From an uncultured Bacteroidales bacterium (GTDB lineage: Bacteria; Bacteroidota; Bacteroidia; Bacteroidales; Bacteroidaceae), in contig CALGJF010000014.1 in assembly GCA_937914945.1 (NCBI GenBank), forward strand, positions 48,856 to 112,855: 64,000 nt of DNA, in the 5' to 3' direction. A model generated the notes under the pieces. The model did not search any database. It was not told the DNA's origin and saw only the letters and a program-made list of their open reading frames with translations. Made by a program: the position numbers and the translations under genes. Of the stretch, positions 64,000 through 64,000 are shown piece after piece (positions within the stretch are counted from its first letter, which is position 1; each line of letters begins with the position of its first letter).

Positions 64000-64000
64000 C

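Larger units (their letters stand above)
63584..64000. other. Intergenic region with palindrome, short repeats and a hairpin at the edge
   Basis: About 415 bp without a convincing gene; the 90-codon minus-strand frame at 63659-63931 has no recognisable features. Contents: 14-bp palindrome AACTAACGTTAGTT (63661-63674); direct repeat AGCGAGCGA at 63739-63747 and 63770-63778; three copies of AGAGTACA (63821, 63835, 63842); terminator-like hairpin 63881-63904; -7 element 63954-63961; 13-bp hairpin 63972-63999. The region looks like a dispersed intergenic element followed by the promoter of a gene beyond the window. Confidence 0.5.

Noticed and set aside
1..64000. tRNA genes, CRISPR arrays, insertion sequences, prophage
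   Set aside because: No cloverleaf, regular repeat-spacer array, transposase or phage gene was recognised in any gap or frame.

Overview
The window looks like a chromosomal segment of a Bacteroidales bacterium (phylum Bacteroidota). It has SusC/SusD outer-membrane uptake genes with DUF4843 and PKD-like lipoproteins, an UpxY/NusG-type antiterminator at the head of an exopolysaccharide locus, the acpP-fabF-rnc order, a class II nrdJ, and repeated promoters of the Bacteroidetes type (TTTG or TTG, about 20 bp, TAnnTTTG). Genus cannot be fixed from sequence reading alone. There are no rRNA or tRNA genes, CRISPR arrays, transposases or phage genes that I can see.

1-19.4 kb, mostly core genes: the 3' part of a glucosaminidase/LysM wall hydrolase; two consecutive OmpA-type outer-membrane proteins ending at a bidirectional terminator; a DivIC/FtsB-like gene with a small membrane protein (minus strand); dnaX; a small outer-membrane barrel; dnaA behind a long AT-rich leader; nrdJ; folB; an acyltransferase; then acpP-fabF-rnc and pdxB on the minus strand. 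DUF4254, a GT9 glycosyltransferase and a SAM methyltransferase follow as an overlapping plus-strand set.

19.5-48.3 kb, cell-surface polysaccharide locus, all plus strand and mostly with overlapping or closely spaced genes: UpxY-like antiterminator, Wza-like export lipoprotein, Wzc-like BY-kinase with a tyrosine-rich tail, PHP-type tyrosine phosphatase, Wzx-like flippase, Wzy-like polymerase, eleven recognisable GT2/GT4 glycosyltransferases plus one unrecognised probable transferase, four acyltransferase-3 proteins, a HAD/COG5610 protein, a nucleotidyltransferase-P-loop-kinase fusion and an APH/choline-kinase-like protein. No undecaprenyl-phosphate sugar-phosphate transferase, no UpxZ and no nucleotide-sugar pathway genes are present, so initiation and precursor supply must be encoded elsewhere. 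Two neighbouring GT2 genes share a perfect 92-bp in-frame direct repeat. Several genes (about 23.6-31.1 kb, 38.6-39.6 kb, 42.9-44.9 kb) are clearly more AT-rich than their neighbours, suggesting a mosaic assembled by transfer.

48.3-50.6 kb: a formate/nitrite-type transporter converges on an ABC-F ATPase, separated by an 18-bp-stem hairpin.

50.9-63.5 kb, a Sus-type operon: a thioredoxin-less TlpA-N-terminus-like protein, SusC with an STN domain, SusD, DUF4843 lipoprotein, PKD-like lipoprotein and three consecutive TlpA-like periplasmic proteins, the last of which has lost the second active-site cysteine. No glycoside hydrolase is present, which argues against a classical polysaccharide-utilisation locus; import of a peptide or other small ligand with a redox step is the working hypothesis.

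63.5-64 kb: intergenic sequence with a terminator, palindromes, short direct repeats, and a promoter followed at once by a 13-bp hairpin at the window edge.
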